NCBI RefSeq assembly: GCF_027531025.1
Contig: NZ_JAPZQX010000004.1
Location: 186,001-250,000, forward strand
From: Novosphingobium sp.
Lineage (GTDB): Bacteria; Pseudomonadota; Alphaproteobacteria; Sphingomonadales; Sphingomonadaceae
Reading direction: 5' to 3'
Length of the DNA: 64,000 bases
The notes beneath the pieces were generated by a model that was not told the DNA's origin, ran no database searches, and saw only the letters and a program-made list of their open reading frames with translations. Shown here piece by piece: positions 40,035 through 49,900 of this stretch. Every line of letters begins with the position of its first letter. The first letter of the stretch is position 1. The position numbers were made by a program, and so were the translations under genes.

Positions 40035-40889
40035 ATGCCCGACCGCCTGATCCTGACCCTGTCCTGCTGCGACCGGCCCGGCATTACCGCGCGGGTTACC
40101 GGGCTGCTGTTCGGCCTGGGCGGCAACATCCTCGAGGCGCAGCAATTCAACGACCTGGAAGACGGCCAGTTCTTCATGCGCGTGGCCTTTGCGCCGGGTG
40201 CGGCGGAATTGGCGCAGTATCAGGCGGCGCTGGCCGGCTTGGCTGGCGAGCTGGGCATGGCCTGGTCGCTGCGCCGGGCCGATGCCCTCCGCAAGGTGCT
40301 GATCCTGGTCAGCAAGTTCGATCACTGCCTGGCCGACCTGATCTATCGCCAGCGGATCGGCGAACTGCCGATGGAGGTGGTGGCGATCGCTGGCAATCAT
40401 CCGCGCGAGGCATTGAGCGCGGTCCTGCCGGTCGACGCGCCCTATCATCACCTGCCGATCACGGCGGAAACCAAGCCACAGCAGGAAGCGGCACTGCGCG
40501 CGCTGATTGCCCAAAGCGGCGCGGAACTGGTGGTCCTGGCGCGCTACATGCAGGTGCTGTCCGATGCCCTGGCGGCGGACCTGGCCGGGCGCTGCATCAA
40601 TATCCACCATTCGTTCCTGCCGGGCTTCAAGGGGGCCAAGCCCTATCACCAGGCCCATGCCCGCGGGGTGAAGATGATCGGGGCCACCGCGCATTATGTT
40701 ACCGCCGACCTCGACGAAGGGCCGATCATCCACCAGGATGTCGAACCGATCAGCCATGCCGACAGCCCCGATGACCTGGTCCGCAAGGGCCGCGATATCG
40801 AGCGCCGCGTGCTGGCCGAGGCGGTGCGGCTCCACCTTGAAGACCGGGTGCTGCTGAATGGCGGGCGTACGGTCGTGTTCCGCAGCTAG
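40035..40889 (+). CDS. purU: Formyltetrahydrofolate deformylase
   Basis: A 284-residue enzyme that releases formate from 10-formyl-THF. The N-terminal ACT domain (about 1-80) starts [22 protein letters not shown]. The formyltransferase domain (about 88-284) shows [19 protein letters not shown] and AIAGNHP, the catalytic Asn-His in [13 protein letters not shown], and Asp in [18 protein letters not shown] precedes the ATG. Followed after 12 bases by a MaoC-like gene, likely co-transcribed. Confidence 0.96.
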   Translation: MPDRLILTLSCCDRPGITARVTGLLFGLGGNILEAQQFNDLEDGQFFMRVAFAPGAAELAQYQAALAGLAGELGMAWSLRRADALRKVLILVSKFDHCLADLIYRQRIGELPMEVVAIAGNHPREALSAVLPVDAPYHHLPITAETKPQQEAALRALIAQSGAELVVLARYMQVLSDALAADLAGRCINIHHSFLPGFKGAKPYHQAHARGVKMIGATAHYVTADLDEGPIIHQDVEPISHADSPDDLVRKGRDIERRVLAEAVRLHLEDRVLLNGGRTVVFRS

Positions 40890-40901
40890 GGAGATTGCAC
40901 C

Positions 40902-41357
40902 ATGCCGGGAGTCTGGTTTGACGAGTTGACCGTGGGCCAGCGGTTCGAGCACGCGATCCGCCGCACCGTTACCGAAACGGACAATGTCCTGTTCACCACG
41001 CTGTCGCACAATCCGGCGCAGCTGCACCTCGATGCCGAATACATGAAGGGCAGCGAATATGGCCAGGTGCTGGTCAATTCGTGCTTCACGCTCAGCCTGA
41101 TGGTGGGCGTCAGCGTGGGGGACACCACGCTGGGCACGGCCGTGGCGAACCTGGGCTGGGACGAGGTGCGGTTTCCGAGGCCCGTGTTTGTTGGCGATAC
41201 GCTCAACATCGTCACCGAAGTGCTGGAACTGCGCGAATCGAAGTCGCGGCCCGATGCCGGGATCGTCACCTTCCTGCACCAGGCTTTCAACCAGCGCGGC
41301 GAACTGGTTGCCTCGTGCAAGCGTTCGGGGCTGCAGCGCAAGCAGCCGCGCGACTAA
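40902..41357 (+). CDS. MaoC-like hotdog-fold (R)-hydratase
   Basis: A 151-residue single-hotdog protein. The hydratase signature appears as [15 protein letters not shown]: the His is present but the usual catalytic Asp four residues earlier is Asn. [22 protein letters not shown] and [19 protein letters not shown] follow, as in mesaconyl- and itaconyl-CoA hydratase relatives. It may hydrate a short enoyl-CoA acid, but this is a family-level guess. Follows purU by 12 bases. The stop overlaps the convergent emrB end by three bases. Confidence 0.85.
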   Translation: MPGVWFDELTVGQRFEHAIRRTVTETDNVLFTTLSHNPAQLHLDAEYMKGSEYGQVLVNSCFTLSLMVGVSVGDTTLGTAVANLGWDEVRFPRPVFVGDTLNIVTEVLELRESKSRPDAGIVTFLHQAFNQRGELVASCKRSGLQRKQPRD

Positions 41358-42925
41358 AAGCGCCCCGCCGTGGGTGGTGGGCGGCGCAGCAGCAGGGTCA
41401 GCGGCACGGCTATCAGCGACAGCCACATCATCAGGTGGAAATCGTTGACATAGGCGATCATCGCCGCCTGCCGGTTGACCTCGGCATCGATCATCCGCAG
41501 TGCGGCCTCGCCCGCCTGCTGGAACCGGTCGGCGGTCGATACGTCGATCATGGAGCTGGCCGATGCGGTGACATGGCTGGCCAGGTCGTTGTGGCTGACC
41601 TGGATCGACCGGGCAGTCAGCGCCGTCATCACCGCAATCCCGATCGACGAGCCGATCGAACGCGACAGGTTGAGCAGGCTGGCACCATCGGTCCGCAGCG
41701 GCGGCGGCAGGGTGGAAAATGCGCTGGCGTTGAGCGGGATGAAGACAAAGCCCAGCCCGATCCCCTGGATCAGGCCGGCCAGCATGATCTGCTGCTGGTC
41801 AACTGCCAGCGACCAGGTGGCCATGTCCCACAGCGAAATGGCGGCAATGGTGAAGCCCAGCGCAACCAGGATGCGCGGATCCACTCCGCGCCGCACCAGC
41901 ACGCCGGACAACTGCATCGAGATCAGCGTGCCGACCCCGCGCGGGACCAGCGCAACGCCCGTATCGATCACGCCATAGCCGAACAGGTGCTGCAGCATTG
42001 GCGGCAGCAGGGCCATGGTGGCGAACATCACGACGCCGATCAGGACCATGAAGACGATCGCCACGATGAAGTTGGGATTGGCGAAGAGGCCGCGATCGAA
42101 CAGCGGCTGCGGCGTTGTGGCGAAATGCACCCCCGCCATCCACCCGGCCGAAAGGGCGAGGCCCAGGTAGATCCAGCTTTCGGCCGCATCGAACCAGTCG
42201 ACATGGTTGCCCCGATCCAGCAGCATCTGGATCGCGCCCAGGCACAGCGCGAGCAGGGCAAAGCCAATCAGGTCGAACCGTCGGCTGGTGCGCGGGCGGG
42301 ATGGCAACTCGGCCAGCAGGATCGCCAGCGAGATCGCCCCCAGCGGCACGTTGACATAGAATACCCAGCGCCAGTTCCAGTTCTCGGTTAGCCAGCCACC
42401 CAGGAACGGGCCCAGGATCGGCCCGACCATGATCCCCATGCCCCACAGCGCCATCATCTGGGGCTGGCGCGATGGTTTGTTGGTATCGATCATCGCCGCC
42501 TGGCTGAGCGGGCCGATGAAGGCCCCGGTTGCCCCTTGCAGCGCCCGGAACAGTACCATCTGTTCCAGATTCTGGGCCATGCCGCACAGCATCGAGGACA
42601 GGATGAAGCCCGCGACGGACCAGATGAACAGGTTGCGCGATCCCACCCGGTCGGCCAGCCAGCCGGTCAGCGGCATGGTCACGGCCATGGCCACGATATA
42701 GCTGGTCAGCACCCAGCTGATCGTGTCCGGCGTGGCCCCCAGCGCCGCTTGCATGTCCGGGACCGCGACGTTGGCGATGGTCGTGTCGAGGATCTGCAGC
42801 AGCGAGGCCAGCATGATCCCCGTGGTCAGCAGCAGCGGGCTGTCGACCGGGAGCATGGCCTTGTCTTCGGCGTCTTCCGTCCCTGCCATTCTGGCCGGGG
42901 AATGCGGGGCGGCCCGGCTGGCCAT
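41354..42925 (-). CDS. EmrB/QacA-type (DHA2) drug-resistance MFS transporter
   Basis: A 523-residue, 14-TM proton antiporter. TM1 carries the family [17 protein letters not shown] with motif D1, and TM2 region has [13 protein letters not shown] (motif A). It ends with a large final loop and TM14 [15 protein letters not shown]. With the adjacent HlyD-type adaptor it should pump organic compounds through a tripartite route. Gap of two bases after the emrA-like gene; last gene of marR-emrA-emrB. Confidence 0.93.
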   Translation of the reverse strand: MASRAAPHSPARMAGTEDAEDKAMLPVDSPLLLTTGIMLASLLQILDTTIANVAVPDMQAALGATPDTISWVLTSYIVAMAVTMPLTGWLADRVGSRNLFIWSVAGFILSSMLCGMAQNLEQMVLFRALQGATGAFIGPLSQAAMIDTNKPSRQPQMMALWGMGIMVGPILGPFLGGWLTENWNWRWVFYVNVPLGAISLAILLAELPSRPRTSRRFDLIGFALLALCLGAIQMLLDRGNHVDWFDAAESWIYLGLALSAGWMAGVHFATTPQPLFDRGLFANPNFIVAIVFMVLIGVVMFATMALLPPMLQHLFGYGVIDTGVALVPRGVGTLISMQLSGVLVRRGVDPRILVALGFTIAAISLWDMATWSLAVDQQQIMLAGLIQGIGLGFVFIPLNASAFSTLPPPLRTDGASLLNLSRSIGSSIGIAVMTALTARSIQVSHNDLASHVTASASSMIDVSTADRFQQAGEAALRMIDAEVNRQAAMIAYVNDFHLMMWLSLIAVPLTLLLRRPPPTAGRF

Positions 42926-42927
42926 GA

Positions 42928-43986
42928 TCAGCGTTGCTCTGCGGTGTAAACCGTGACCTTGCTGGACAGGCCGGCAATCAGTTCGCGCGGGCTGGGTTCG
43001 TCGAGCACGATCCGCACCGGCACCCGCTGGGTGACCTTGACCCAGTTGCCGGTCGCGTTCTGGGCCGGCAGGACCGAGAACTCGCTGCCCGTGCCAGCGC
43101 CGATTGCGGCAACATGGCCTTTCAGCCTGACCCCGGGATAGGCATCGAAGCGGACTTCGGCCCGCTGGCCGACCCGCATGTCAGCGAGGTCGGTTTCCTT
43201 GAAATTGGCTTCGACATAGCTGCCCTGGCGGGCAACGATGGTCAGCACTGGCAGGCCGGCGATCGCTTCCTGCCCCACCAGCAGGCGGTCGGCCTGGGCG
43301 ATTGTCCCGCCGATCGGCGCACGCACCTCGGTGCGGCGCAACTGCAGCTCGGCCAGGGCGCGCTGGGCCGTGGCCGCGGCGATCTGCGGGTTGATGCCGG
43401 GGACCTGGGCCCCGGTCGCCAGCTTGGCTCCGGCCTCGCGCTGCTTGGCGACTGCCTGGTCAAGCTGGGCCTCGGCGCTGGCGACCTGGTGCTTCGCCGC
43501 ATCGAGCGCGGCCTTGGTGGTGAAGCCGCGTTCCCACAGCGCCTGCTGCCGGCTCAGGTTGGTGCGGGCGAAGGCAATGTTCTCGCGCGCGGCGGTCAGA
43601 TCGGCACCGGACAGCGCGCTGGCATTGGCCAGGGCGGAGACATTGGCCTGCGCGGCGGCGATGCTGGCATCGGCCTGGCGCAATTGCAGCGCATAGGGTT
43701 CGGGATCGATCCGGAACAGCAGGTCGCCGGGCTTGACCTGCTGGTCCTCGCGCACGGCCACGGCCACGATCTTGCCGCCGATCTCGGAACTGACCGAGAC
43801 CTTGTCGAGCTTGACATAGGCGTTGTCGGTGCTGGCCTTGCCCTGCAGGCTGTACCAGTAGACCAGCCCGCCCAGCAGCACCAGCAGCGGCACTGCGCCC
43901 ATCAGGATCAGGCGCTGCCAGTTGCGCTTGTGCGGTTCGCTGGCCACCTGCGCCGCGGTGGGCATCGTCGGATCGGCTTCAGCCAT
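42928..43986 (-). CDS. EmrA/HlyD-family membrane fusion protein
   Basis: A 352-residue periplasmic adaptor with a short cytoplasmic end and one TM helix (about residues 24-45, LILMGAVPLLVLLGGLVYWY). The biotinyl-lipoyl half-motifs are TDNAYVKLDKVSVSSEIGGKI and EDQQVKPGDLLFRIDP. A coiled coil lies at about 90-190, followed by GGTIAQADRLLVGQEAIAGLPVL. It joins the inner-membrane pump to an outer-membrane channel that is not encoded here. It starts inside the marR coding end (8-base overlap). Confidence 0.94.
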   Translation of the reverse strand: MAEADPTMPTAAQVASEPHKRNWQRLILMGAVPLLVLLGGLVYWYSLQGKASTDNAYVKLDKVSVSSEIGGKIVAVAVREDQQVKPGDLLFRIDPEPYALQLRQADASIAAAQANVSALANASALSGADLTAARENIAFARTNLSRQQALWERGFTTKAALDAAKHQVASAEAQLDQAVAKQREAGAKLATGAQVPGINPQIAAATAQRALAELQLRRTEVRAPIGGTIAQADRLLVGQEAIAGLPVLTIVARQGSYVEANFKETDLADMRVGQRAEVRFDAYPGVRLKGHVAAIGAGTGSEFSVLPAQNATGNWVKVTQRVPVRIVLDEPSPRELIAGLSSKVTVYTAEQR

Positions 43987-44425
43987 GGGTGGCTACCTCG
44001 GGGGTCAGGTCGCGGGTCAGGTTGCTGCGCACCTGTTCGAGCAGGTGTCCGAAGCGTTCGCGCTCGGCCGGGTCCAGCCCGGCCAGCATGGCCTCGACCA
44101 TCGGGGCGACCCCATCGCGCAATTGCGGCAACAGGGCCTGGCCGGCCTCGGTCAGGTGCACCCGCCAGGCGCGGCGATCGGCCGGATCGCGGCGGCGTTC
44201 GATCAGGGCGGCTTCCTCCATGCGATCGAGCATGCGGCACAGGGTGATCGCCTCGACATCCAGCTGCTCGGCATAGAAGCCCTGGTTCTGCCCCTCGTGC
44301 AGGCCAAGCACCAGCAGCAGGCGGGCCTGCGGGCCAGTGACGCCCAGGGTGCGCATCCGCGCATCGAAGGCCCGCCGCAGCAGTCGCGCGGAATCGCTCA
44401 GCAGATAGGCAACCGAGGGGGTCAT
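43979..44425 (-). CDS. MarR-family transcriptional regulator
   Basis: A 148-residue winged-helix regulator. The recognition and wing region is visible as LDVEAITLCRMLDRMEEAALIERRRDPADRRAWRVHLTEAG, ending with the DPxDRR wing. The ATG at 44425 starts MTPSVAYLLSDS; the longer open frame upstream crosses a palindrome and has no RBS. It probably represses its own operon with the pump genes; aromatic ligands typically release MarR proteins. Confidence 0.93.
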   Translation of the reverse strand: MTPSVAYLLSDSARLLRRAFDARMRTLGVTGPQARLLLVLGLHEGQNQGFYAEQLDVEAITLCRMLDRMEEAALIERRRDPADRRAWRVHLTEAGQALLPQLRDGVAPMVEAMLAGLDPAERERFGHLLEQVRSNLTRDLTPEVATHG

Positions 44426-44438
44426 GGGCAGCCATATA

Positions 44439-44452
44439 ATAAGCAGGCTTAT
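44439..44452. promoter_or_regulatory. Perfect palindrome, probable MarR operator
   Basis: ATAAGC-AG-GCTTAT (6-2-6) lies 13 bases upstream of the marR start, within an AT-rich stretch. Its outer bases are also partly symmetric (TTATAAGCCTGCTTAT on the other strand). Size and place fit a MarR dimer site controlling marR-emrA-emrB. Confidence 0.6.
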
Positions 44453-44541
44453 AACATGCAAGACAATTGCCACACGCGTGAGGTTTGCGACTTTCCCGGT
44501 TTGCGATAAGGCCGGTGGCGCAACAGGGAGCTTGGCGCGCA

Positions 44542-44985
44542 ATGGCCGGAACGATCCTCGTCCTCAACGGACCCAACCTCAACCTGCTCGGCACCCGCGA
44601 GCCAGACGTCTATGGCAGCGCCACCCTTGCCGATGTCGAGGCCCTGTGCCGCGCCGAAGCCGAGGCCGCCGGGCTGGCGATCGACTTTCGCCAGACGAAC
44701 GCCGAACACGAGATGGTCGAGTGGATCCAGCAGGGCCGCAGCGGCCTCGCTGGCATCGTGATCAATCCCGCCGCCTTCTCCTATGCGGGCTATCCCGTGC
44801 TTGACGCCCTGAAGATGGTCGACTGCCCGGTGGTGGAAGTGCACATCTCCAATATCCACCGCCGCGAGGAAGAGTGGCGCAAGAATTCGCTGATGACCCC
44901 AGCGGTGACCGGGGTAATCTCCGGACTGGGGATCGTCGGCTACGGCTTGGCCGTCCGTTATCTGGCCGGTTTCAAATTAGGTTGA
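44542..44985 (+). CDS. aroQ: Type II 3-dehydroquinate dehydratase
   Basis: A 147-residue dodecameric enzyme that dehydrates 3-dehydroquinate to 3-dehydroshikimate. Motifs: ILVLNGPNLNLLGTREPDVYG with the lid Arg and catalytic Tyr, NAEHEMVEWI, INPAAFSYAGYPVLDAL and VEVHISNIHRREEEWRKNS with the catalytic His. In many alphaproteobacteria accB and accC follow aroQ; here they do not, and the AT-richer block begins within a few dozen bases. Confidence 0.97.
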   Translation: MAGTILVLNGPNLNLLGTREPDVYGSATLADVEALCRAEAEAAGLAIDFRQTNAEHEMVEWIQQGRSGLAGIVINPAAFSYAGYPVLDALKMVDCPVVEVHISNIHRREEEWRKNSLMTPAVTGVISGLGIVGYGLAVRYLAGFKLG

Positions 44986-45056
44986 CTAATTGTTCACGCA
45001 GAGCCGTAAATCTTGGCCTCGCAAGTTGGCTGCCACGCGCTGGCCGCGACCAAATT

Positions 45057-45074
45057 GACATGCATAAACATGTC
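45057..45074. repeat. Short hairpin in the aroQ-halogenase gap
   Basis: GACATG-CATAAA-CATGTC is a perfect 6-bp inverted repeat at the edge of the AT-richer block. No T-run follows. The rest of the 219-base gap (44986-45204) holds no gene other than the transposase-like remnant. Confidence 0.4.
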
Positions 45075-45134
45075 GATGCGCGCGAGATCTTTCCCTCTCT
45101 TAGTCAGCCCTTTGCTAATTTAGAATTGGCAGAA

Positions 45135-45233
45135 ATGGTCAGGAAGCAGGCATGGATCACCCGGAAGTATAAGCCCGAGAAGGTGATCGGCAAGCTGCAG
45201 TACTCTAGGCTCTTGCGGGGCAGTACCTGCTGA
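45135..45233 (+). pseudogene. Remnant resembling the N-terminus of an IS3-family OrfA transposase
   Basis: The 32-codon open frame begins MVRKQAWITRKYKPEKVIGK and continues with LQ. The stretch RKYKPEKVIGKLQ resembles the start of IS3-group OrfA proteins, which commonly begin KxYKPEEIIGKLRxAE. Similarity ends at once and the frame runs into the halogenase 3' end on the opposite strand, overlapping it by 29 bases. If right, it marks an IS-mediated junction. The match is short and made by eye, so it may be chance. Confidence 0.35.
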
Positions 45234-46722
45234 GGTAGTCGCCGTGCATCGGCATGCGCTCGACGACATAACGGATAGACTTTTCCATTTCGTCGAATTC
45301 GCGGCGCGTGGTTGAAGAGTCGAATGTGTCGGCCACAGCGCTGTGGCCGCCCATGACCACACCTTGACCCATCATGACCGCGGCCCAGCTGGTCTCGGTG
45401 AACAACTCGTCCTCTTCACGGAAGATCTGGCCGTTCATCCGAAAAAGTTCGGTCTTCTCGGCGAGCGTGTCAGGCACTGTCATCGTCCGGCAGTGATCCC
45501 AGAATTCTGAATCCGTTCGGCTGGTGGCATTGTAGTGCAGAATCAGGAAATCCCTAATCCGCGCATATTCCTTGCCCGTAAGCCGGTTGAAGGCGTCTTC
45601 TTGTGTTTGGGTGATGCCATCGAGCGAGAGAAGCGCGACTAGCTTGTTGATCCCGGTGTTGATGAGGTGGATCGACGTCGATTCAAGCGGCTCCATGAAT
45701 CCAGCGGCAAGACCGAGTGCGACTACGTTCTTGTTCCAAAATTTCTTTCGGCGACCGGTGGTGAAGCGCAAAAAGTTGGGATCGGCGCCAGGCTTGCCGG
45801 CGATATTGTTGACTAAGATGTCGAGCGCCTCGTCATCATTCATGAAGCTGCTGCAATAGACATGGCCGTTGCCGTTGCGGTGCTGCAGGGGAACTTGCCA
45901 TTGCCAGCCGGCGGAATGGGCGGTGGCGCGAGTGTAAGGCGGGGCCTGGCTGCCGTCTTCGCGCAGGCAGGGTAAGGCAACCGCGCGGTCGCAGGGCAGG
46001 AATTTTGACCAGTCCTCATACCCGGTCTTCAGTGCCTTTTCTATCAGCAGCCCGCGAAAACCCGAGCAGTCGACAAATAGCTCACCTTCCAACTCCTCGC
46101 CGCTCTGAAGCTGGACAGATGTGATGAAGCCGCTTTCGGGATCTAGCCGAACATCAGCTATCTGGCCTTCCATTCGCACGACGCCGCGCTTTTCGGCGTA
46201 TTTACGCAGGAACCGGGCATAGCGCCCAGCATCGAGGTGATAAGCGTAGTTGACCGGGGGAAGGTCATCCCGCGCGTAGTCTTGGGTCCTTGCGAATCGA
46301 CCAAAGTGGGCGGCCATGGTCTCGACATTGAAAACCTGGATTGGCCGCCGATCGCCCTCATTTCGCAAACGGTGCCAGATCTGGTGGAACGAGATGCCCC
46401 CGATTTGATAGCCGTAAGCGCCGAAGGGGTGAATGTAGCTGTCACCCAACTTGCCCCAATTGACGAATTGAATGCCAAGCTTGAAGCTGCCCTGGACAGC
46501 GGCGAGCAGCTCACGCTCGTCAATCTCGAGCAGTTGGTTGAACTCTACGAAGGGTGGTATGGTCGCTTCGCCCACCCCAACGGTGCCGATGGCTTCGGAC
46601 TCGACTAGTGTAATTTCGAGACGGTTATTGACGCGTAAGCGAGACAGCACTGCGGCAGCCATCCAGCCCGCTGTGCCACCACCGACGATCACAATGCGCT
46701 TAATCGGTGTTCCGTGCTTCAT
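45205..46722 (-). CDS. Flavin-dependent tryptophan-halogenase-family protein
   Basis: A 505-residue FADH2-dependent halogenase-like enzyme. Dinucleotide-binding motif GGGTAGWMAAAVL is at about 14-26. The catalytic-lysine segment is SFKLGIQFVNWGKL near residue 80, and the WxWxxP halogenase motif appears as WQWQVP near residue 275. The FAD motif GLAAGFMEPLESTSIHL is near 345. Substrate is unknown: in Caulobacter, Xanthomonas and sphingomonads such genes sit beside TonB receptors for carbohydrates, and few of these enzymes have been shown to act on free tryptophan. Divergent from a large TonB receptor with a 185-base shared control region. Codon third positions are AT-richer than in aroQ. Confidence 0.9.
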   Translation of the reverse strand: MKHGTPIKRIVIVGGGTAGWMAAAVLSRLRVNNRLEITLVESEAIGTVGVGEATIPPFVEFNQLLEIDERELLAAVQGSFKLGIQFVNWGKLGDSYIHPFGAYGYQIGGISFHQIWHRLRNEGDRRPIQVFNVETMAAHFGRFARTQDYARDDLPPVNYAYHLDAGRYARFLRKYAEKRGVVRMEGQIADVRLDPESGFITSVQLQSGEELEGELFVDCSGFRGLLIEKALKTGYEDWSKFLPCDRAVALPCLREDGSQAPPYTRATAHSAGWQWQVPLQHRNGNGHVYCSSFMNDDEALDILVNNIAGKPGADPNFLRFTTGRRKKFWNKNVVALGLAAGFMEPLESTSIHLINTGINKLVALLSLDGITQTQEDAFNRLTGKEYARIRDFLILHYNATSRTDSEFWDHCRTMTVPDTLAEKTELFRMNGQIFREEDELFTETSWAAVMMGQGVVMGGHSAVADTFDSSTTRREFDEMEKSIRYVVERMPMHGDYLSRYCPARA

Positions 46723-46803
46723 GTCTTGCCTAATCTCCGTAGGGCGCTCTTACTCGCTTCGATCGGCTAAATGCCATTTTTTGTCAGCTATCGAAAGCCC
46801 AAA

Positions 46804-46838
46804 TGTGAACGTTCATTTTTCGCTTGTGAACGCTCACA
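46804..46838. promoter_or_regulatory. Double LacI-type operator upstream of the large TonB receptor
   Basis: Site 1, TGAACGTTCA (46806-46815), is a perfect palindrome. Site 2, TGTGAACGCTCACA (46825-46838), has one central mismatch. Their centres are 21 bases apart, two helical turns, on one face of DNA. They share the core with the site before the GH3 gene (53613-53628). A LacI gene lies in the same cluster. Confidence 0.65.
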
Positions 46839-46852
46839 TTTCGAAATATACA
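46824..46852 (+). promoter_or_regulatory. Probable sigma-70 promoter of the TonB receptor
   Basis: TTGTGA (46824-46829), a 17-base spacer and TATACA (46847-46852). The -35 box overlaps operator site 2. The start codon is about 55 bases downstream. Confidence 0.5.
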
Positions 46853-46907
46853 CCAACGGCAAGAAATCGCGTTCGCGCGAAAAATGTTAGTGGTTGGGGA
46901 GGTTGGC

Positions 46908-49900
46908 TTGTCTCGCTTTGATCATTCCGATTCGCGTCGGTCGCGCCTGCTTACGACGTTGGGTACTGCATCGACTCTGGTGCTCGCGGCGATGATCGCC
47001 ACGCCAGCACTTGCGCAGGAGATGAAGGGCGCGGAAGCCGACGATCAAAAGTCCGAAGATGCAGTCGACGGCGAGGAAATCATCGTCACTGGCTACCGCG
47101 CATCGCTGAAAAGTGCGCAGGATGTGAAGCGCAAGTCTGACACATTCGTCGACGCGATCACTGCTGAAGATATTGGTGCGCTTCCTGATCGCTCAGTTGC
47201 TGAATCGTTGCAGCGCGTGCCCGGCGTAAACATTGGTCGGTTCGAGAAGAGTTCGGACCCCGACCGCTTCTCGGTCGAGGGGACCGGAGTGATCATACGC
47301 GGCCTTCCTTTTGTCCGTTCCGAGCTCAACGGTCGTGACATTTTCTCTGCTACGGGTGGCCGCGAACTGAGCTTCAACGACGTTTCGCCAGAGCAGCTCG
47401 CTCGGGTCGAAGTGTTCAAAAATGTGACCGCCGACATGGTAGATGGCGGCATCGCCGGGACGGTCAATCTAGTCACTCGCAAGCCTCTCGATAATCGAGG
47501 TTTGCATCTCTCGGGCACGCTTGAGGGCAATGTAGGCGACCTTGCCAAAGATTGGTCCCCTGGTTTTTCGTTGCTTGGCTCAGCTACCTTCGAAACTGGG
47601 ATCGGCACCTTCGGTTTCCAGGCGGGCTATGCTCAGTCTGAGCTGGTGAGCCGCACCGATGCTTCGCAGGTCACCGATCCGTGCTTTCGAGACCGCTCAC
47701 TTACTGGTGGCTGCTTCCGCGTCGTTCCCGTTGGCTCAGGCGGGTTTGGATCGACCCAGAACTTCACGTCGGCGAACTTCCCGCCGCCCAATACGGTGAT
47801 CGTGCCGAAGGGTGCGGGTGTTCGTACTACCGACCTCGAGCGCGACCGCCGCGCTTACTCAGGAGTGTTTCAGTTCGAAAGTAATGACCGCCGCCTGTTA
47901 CTCACCGCCGAATATCTCCGTTCGGAGACCGAGTTCTTCACGGACGAATTTGCGATCCTGGCCCTGGTCAATGATGACAACCTGTTCCCGGTCCAGGCGC
48001 CTGGCAGCACTTGGCAGTTCGATGGCAACGGGGTCTTTACAGCTGGTCGCCTTACCCAGAGCAATGCAGGCGGGTATGCTAGCCCGTTTGGTGGAATTCC
48101 AATGGAGTCGTTGCGTTTTCAGCGGCGTGCTAAGGCCGACACCGAGGACTACTCGATTGATATCGATTTCGAGGCGACTGATCGGTTGCGCTTCAACTTC
48201 GAAGGCCAGCACATCAGTTCGAACTTGCGTCGCGATTCGATCATCGGTGTTATGAACACTTGGGCCGATATCGATCTCGACCTTCGTGGAAATACTCCGC
48301 AGGTGCAGTTCCTCGCTCCTGCTGGAGCGCCGGCAAACTATTTTTCGAGCGGGTTCTATACCTACTATTGGTTCCTGCTGGACAGTGTCGAGCGTAACGA
48401 TGGTGAGCTTGATAGCTTACGGTTCGATGCCGAATACGACCTTAGTGATGATGGCTTCTTCAAGGCGGCTCGTTTTGGCGCCCGCTGGTCAGATCGCGAT
48501 CGAACAACCCGTGACACTGCGTTTAGCACTTGGGGTAACCTATCGGCGCCGTGGGCAGGACGCGCAGGTTGTGCACCTTGGGGCGGCGGGCCGGGCTGTT
48601 TTCAGGGTTCGGGCCCGTTCACCCCATCATGGGCTGGATTTACCCCGGGCCGTCTCTATACTGGTCTGCCGGGCCAGGAATTCGCCACTGGCGGTGGCGC
48701 GTTCACCGACGAGTTCCCAGGGTTCTCACAGGTTCGCAATCCTTTCGCCTCAGGTTTTCAGCGTGGCAGCGCGCCAATCCCGATCGCTAATGGCGCCGCT
48801 TGGTTTTATGGCGGCGACGACTTCATTGGCGAGTATCTTGCGGGCACCACGCTGAGCCAGGCGCAGAAGATCAATACCTTCTCGCAGACGCCTAATCCGT
48901 TCTTCGGAGTGAACAACCGAACGGCCAGCGTGCTTGGTCAGTCGACACCGGTACAGTGCGATCCTTTCTGTCCATCTGAAATATCCGTCGTGGGTGAGGT
49001 AACCAAGGCAGCCTATGCGCGGATCGATTTCGGCAAGCAGTTCGATGGCGGAGCCAACGTGAAAGGCAATTTCGGCCTGCGCTATGTCAGTACCAAAGTG
49101 AAGACCGCCGGACTGCTGGCCTTCCCTAATCCCTTCTTCTTTGACAATTCCCCAGGTGCGAACGGTGACGGCCGGGTACAGGTAGCAGAGATCCAGCAGG
49201 CCTGTCTGCTCGCGCCGCCGACGCAACCATTACCTGGCTACTGTTCACTCTCGGCGACTCGCCTTGCAGAGTTCGCTGCGGCGCACACTGGTGAGATTCT
49301 GGTCGATGATCGTGACATCATTTTCGATCATTGGCTTCCGAGTTTCAACGTGCGGTTCGACCTTGGCGGTGGCTTGCTCATCCGCGGCGCGGTTTCGAAG
49401 AATATTGCACGTCCGGAACTGCAGCTGTTCCGGGCGGGGGGGCAGATTGGTGATAATACCAATGACCTGCGCTCGGAAGGCACCTTGGCAACAGGGCCAT
49501 TGTTCCAATTGTTTACAGGCAACCGTAATGTGCGTCCTGTGACCTCGTGGAATTATGACCTCTCGGCTGAATGGTACTTCGATGATGTCGGGTCGCTTAC
49601 GGCTTCGTTCTTCCTCAAAGAAATTAGCGGAATTGTTAGTGGCGGCCAAAATCTAGTCGATTATACGAGTGGGGGTGGAACTACACTCAATGTCGAGGTC
49701 AACGGGCCGAGTAACGAACTTGGTGGTACGCTCAAGGGCTTTGAGCTGAGCTACCAGCAAACCTATGATATGTTGCCTGGCTTGTTAAGTGGCTTTGGCT
49801 CACAGTTGACCTATACGTATGTTGATGGTGGTCAGTTCACGAATCCCGACCTCGCGAACAACCGGAGCTTGTTTGCCTCACAGCAGCCACTCGCCGGGAT

